Below, in pieces: positions 35,232-39,233 of a DNA stretch of 39,233 bases. The stretch comes from Cupriavidus sp. U2 (GTDB lineage: Bacteria > Pseudomonadota > Gammaproteobacteria > Burkholderiales > Burkholderiaceae). The notes beneath the pieces were generated by a model that saw only the letters and a list, made by a program, of their open reading frames with translations, was not told where the DNA came from and ran no database searches. The DNA is taken from contig NZ_RCOG02000009.1 in NCBI RefSeq assembly GCF_009663685.2, positions 1-39,233 on the forward strand, read 5' to 3'. Positions within the stretch are counted from its first letter, which is position 1; each line of letters starts with the position of its first letter. Position numbers and translations under genes: made by a program.

Positions 35232-35618
35232 GGCAGACTCCGCTCTGGGAATGAAATAGTGGGGGATGCGAGGCGCGTAATGTAGCAAAAGACGTCGCAA
35301 CAGAACGTCTACCGGCAGCAGTCACGGTAGCAGGTCCGCACGCACCGTGGGACCCCGCCTGATTTAACCCTTGGTTAAGTGTGGATTTACATACATTTAC
35401 ATCTCTCACACTCCTGGGCTTGTGCGGCTGGCGCCATCTGCCTATTGTAGTGCGCCGGCCTTGCGGCGCTCCGGCCTGTGCGTCAGCGCACGGCACGGCC
35501 TGAGCGTTTTCATACGCATGTTGAAACTTGTCGCGCCCCGACTGCCCTTCGGCGGCAGGCGTTACCATGCGACATGCCGTTGGCCAAACATTTACGGGTA
35601 TCACCAGAAGGAGAAAGC
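35232..35618. other. Divergent intergenic region apbC / OmpA-family lipoprotein
   Basis: This 387-base gap holds no supported gene. It contains a palindrome and a pair of direct repeats at 35364-35402 (listed separately) and a GAAGGAGAAAGC ribosome binding site just before the lipoprotein gene. Small open frames across it have no codon or family support. Confidence 0.5.
35364..35402. promoter_or_regulatory. Possible operator: TTAACC palindrome and TTTACAT direct repeats
   Basis: TTAACC-CTT-GGTTAA at 35364-35378 is a perfect inverted repeat. Directly beside it, TTTACAT occurs at 35386-35392 and 35396-35402, exactly ten bases apart. Direct repeats spaced one helical turn apart are typical sites for OmpR/PhoB-family response regulators. 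The target gene could be the lipoprotein to the right or apbC to the left. No factor can be named. Confidence 0.4.
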
Positions 35619-36254
35619 ATGAACCTCAAGCTCGTTACCGTCTCGATCGTTGCCGCTGCCGCCCTGGCAGGTTGTGCCACCGAACAGCAGACCCATACCG
35701 CGGTCGGCACCGGCGTGGGCGCGGCCGTGGGGGCTGGGCTGGGCAACCTGATCGGCGGCAACACCACGGGCACGCTGGTCGGCGCGGCCGTGGGCGGCGC
35801 CCTGGGCGGCACCGCCGGTTACAACTGGAACGCGATCCGCGGCAAGCTGAACAAGGATACGGCCGGCACCGGCACGCAGATCACCGAGCAGCCGGACGGC
35901 TCGCTGAAGGTCAATATCCCGAGCCAGGTTACGTTCGATACCGACAGCGCGACGATCAAGCCGTCGTTCCGCACGGTGCTCGACCAGGTTTCGCAGACGC
36001 TGGGCCAGCACCAGGACGTGTCCGCCAACGTCGTGGGCCATACCGACAGCACCGGCAACCCGAGCTACAACATGCAGCTGTCGCAACGCCGCGCCCAGAG
36101 CGTGGCCGCGTACCTGGGTGACCATGGCGTGGCGCGCAATCGCCTGACGGCCGAAGGCCGCGGCCAGACCCAGCCCGTGGCGGACAACGCCACCGAGGCC
36201 GGACGGGCACAAAATCGCCGCGTCGAAATTTTCTTGAAACCAATTTCGGGGTGA
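35619..36254 (+). CDS. OmpA-family lipoprotein with glycine-zipper segment (YiaD-like)
   Basis: The 211-residue protein begins with a lipoprotein signal ending LAGC (Cys19). A glycine-zipper-like stretch (residues about 28-65, repeated GxxxG such as AAVGAGLGNLIGG and GAAVGGALGG) follows and may insert in a membrane. The C-terminal OmpA domain (about 95-205) includes VTFDTDSATIKPSFRTVLD, VVGHTDSTGNPSYNMQLSQRRAQ and a final AQNRRVEIFL, the usual diaminopimelate-binding pattern that grips peptidoglycan. It is likely tethered to the outer membrane. GGAG is well placed before the ATG. It lies between the apbC and metG genes that are usually close to each other. Confidence 0.92.
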   Translation: MNLKLVTVSIVAAAALAGCATEQQTHTAVGTGVGAAVGAGLGNLIGGNTTGTLVGAAVGGALGGTAGYNWNAIRGKLNKDTAGTGTQITEQPDGSLKVNIPSQVTFDTDSATIKPSFRTVLDQVSQTLGQHQDVSANVVGHTDSTGNPSYNMQLSQRRAQSVAAYLGDHGVARNRLTAEGRGQTQPVADNATEAGRAQNRRVEIFLKPISG

Positions 36255-36268
36255 CCAGTCATAGAGTT

Positions 36269-36330
36269 CAGGTACCGCTTGCCACCGTTGCTGGCTCGCG
36301 ATGGGTGGCTGACCTCCCGGGCGGTACCTG
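36269..36330. other. Long-arm inverted repeat downstream of the OmpA lipoprotein gene
   Basis: CAGGTACCGC (36269-36278) pairs with GCGGTACCTG (36321-36330) across 42 bases. Inside, GCCACC (36281-36286) can pair with GGTGGC (36304-36309). The structure starts 15 bases after the stop codon, ahead of the terminator, so it would be in the 3' untranslated part of the lipoprotein mRNA. Its role is unknown. Confidence 0.45.
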
Positions 36331-36360
36331 ATTTCTCCTCCTTTTCCGTTGTGGAAAGCT

Positions 36361-36389
36361 GCGCCGGTACCTAACCGGCGCTTTTTTTT
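36361..36389 (+). terminator. Rho-independent terminator after the OmpA-family lipoprotein gene
   Basis: GCGCCGGT (36361-36368) and ACCGGCGC (36374-36381) form a perfect eight-base stem with a five-base loop, followed by eight T. It lies about 107 bases after the stop codon. Confidence 0.9.
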
Positions 36390-36492
36390 GCCCGTTTCTT
36401 TGCGGATCGTGCCCTCCACCATGTCATTTCAGCGAGATTGGGCGCCAATTGTGCCGCGTTCGACGCCATTCCGAGCAATCTGGCCGGGCAGT

Positions 36493-36501
36493 TGCTAAAA
36501 T
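36493..36501 (+). promoter_or_regulatory. Possible extended -10 promoter of metG
   Basis: TGCTAAAAT matches the extended -10 form TGnTATAAT with one mismatch. It would start transcription near 36508, leaving a leader of about 57 bases before metG. No clear -35 is visible, which extended -10 promoters tolerate. Confidence 0.42.
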
Positions 36502-36564
36502 AGCCGGTTCCTTCGTCCGGCCGCCGCCGGGCGCGCATCGACACCCCACTGAACGGCTCTTTTC

Positions 36565-39233
<2,669 letters not shown>

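Overview
The window reads as a 39 kb stretch of the chromosome of a high-GC beta-proteobacterium of the Burkholderiaceae, most likely Cupriavidus or a close Ralstonia relative. The basis is protein-level resemblance and gene order: yqgE-ruvX-pyrR-pyrB-pyrC', hemC-hemDX-hemY divergent from ppc, and apbC divergent from metG. No rRNA gene is present to confirm this, and I saw no tRNA gene. Both ends lie inside different IS3-family insertion sequences. This is what a draft contig broken at repeats looks like.

Region 1 (1-4392, minus strand): an IS3-type element truncates a WecA/WbpL-like polyprenyl-phosphate sugar-1-phosphate transferase. Beyond it lies the complete dTDP-L-rhamnose operon rfbB-rfbD-rfbA-rfbC, with overlapping or closely spaced genes. 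This is the edge of an O-antigen or surface-polysaccharide locus. Region 2 (4649-12698): housekeeping genes. apaH (+) converges on a minus-strand run of yqgE-ruvX-pyrR-pyrB-pyrC'-plsC. rsuA and the photolyase gene phr are divergent. The pyrC' product lacks the metal-binding HxH motif, so it is probably the non-catalytic partner of aspartate transcarbamoylase.

Region 3 (about 12.7-18.25 kb): an island visibly richer in A+T than its flanks, inserted between phr and hemY. It holds six tightly coupled minus-strand genes: a GtrB-like glycosyltransferase with C-terminal membrane helices, an FAD-dependent oxidoreductase broken by a one-base shift in an eight-base A/T run, a short NAD-dependent epimerase-like protein, a TIM-barrel sugar isomerase/epimerase, an SMR-type small membrane protein, and a second DPM1-like glycosyltransferase. 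They read as a cassette that makes an unusual sugar, loads it on a polyprenyl phosphate and flips it across the membrane. This is the best candidate here for an undescribed system.

Region 4 (18.25-27.4 kb): hemY, a hemD-hemX fusion and hemC on the minus strand, then ppc and argH on the plus strand. Region 5 (27.4-38.6 kb): a TRAP transporter membrane pair (dctQ, dctM) with no binding-protein gene beside it, an inducible-type arginine/lysine/ornithine decarboxylase, dcd, a lipoprotein Cu/Zn superoxide dismutase, apbC/mrp, an OmpA-family lipoprotein and metG.

The 3' sides of ppc, argH, dctM and metG carry copies of one family of palindromic composite repeats (REPIN-like: two inverted GGGAGAGG hairpins around a conserved linker). 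One copy is inverted. Another is duplicated perfectly in tandem beside the right-hand insertion sequence.
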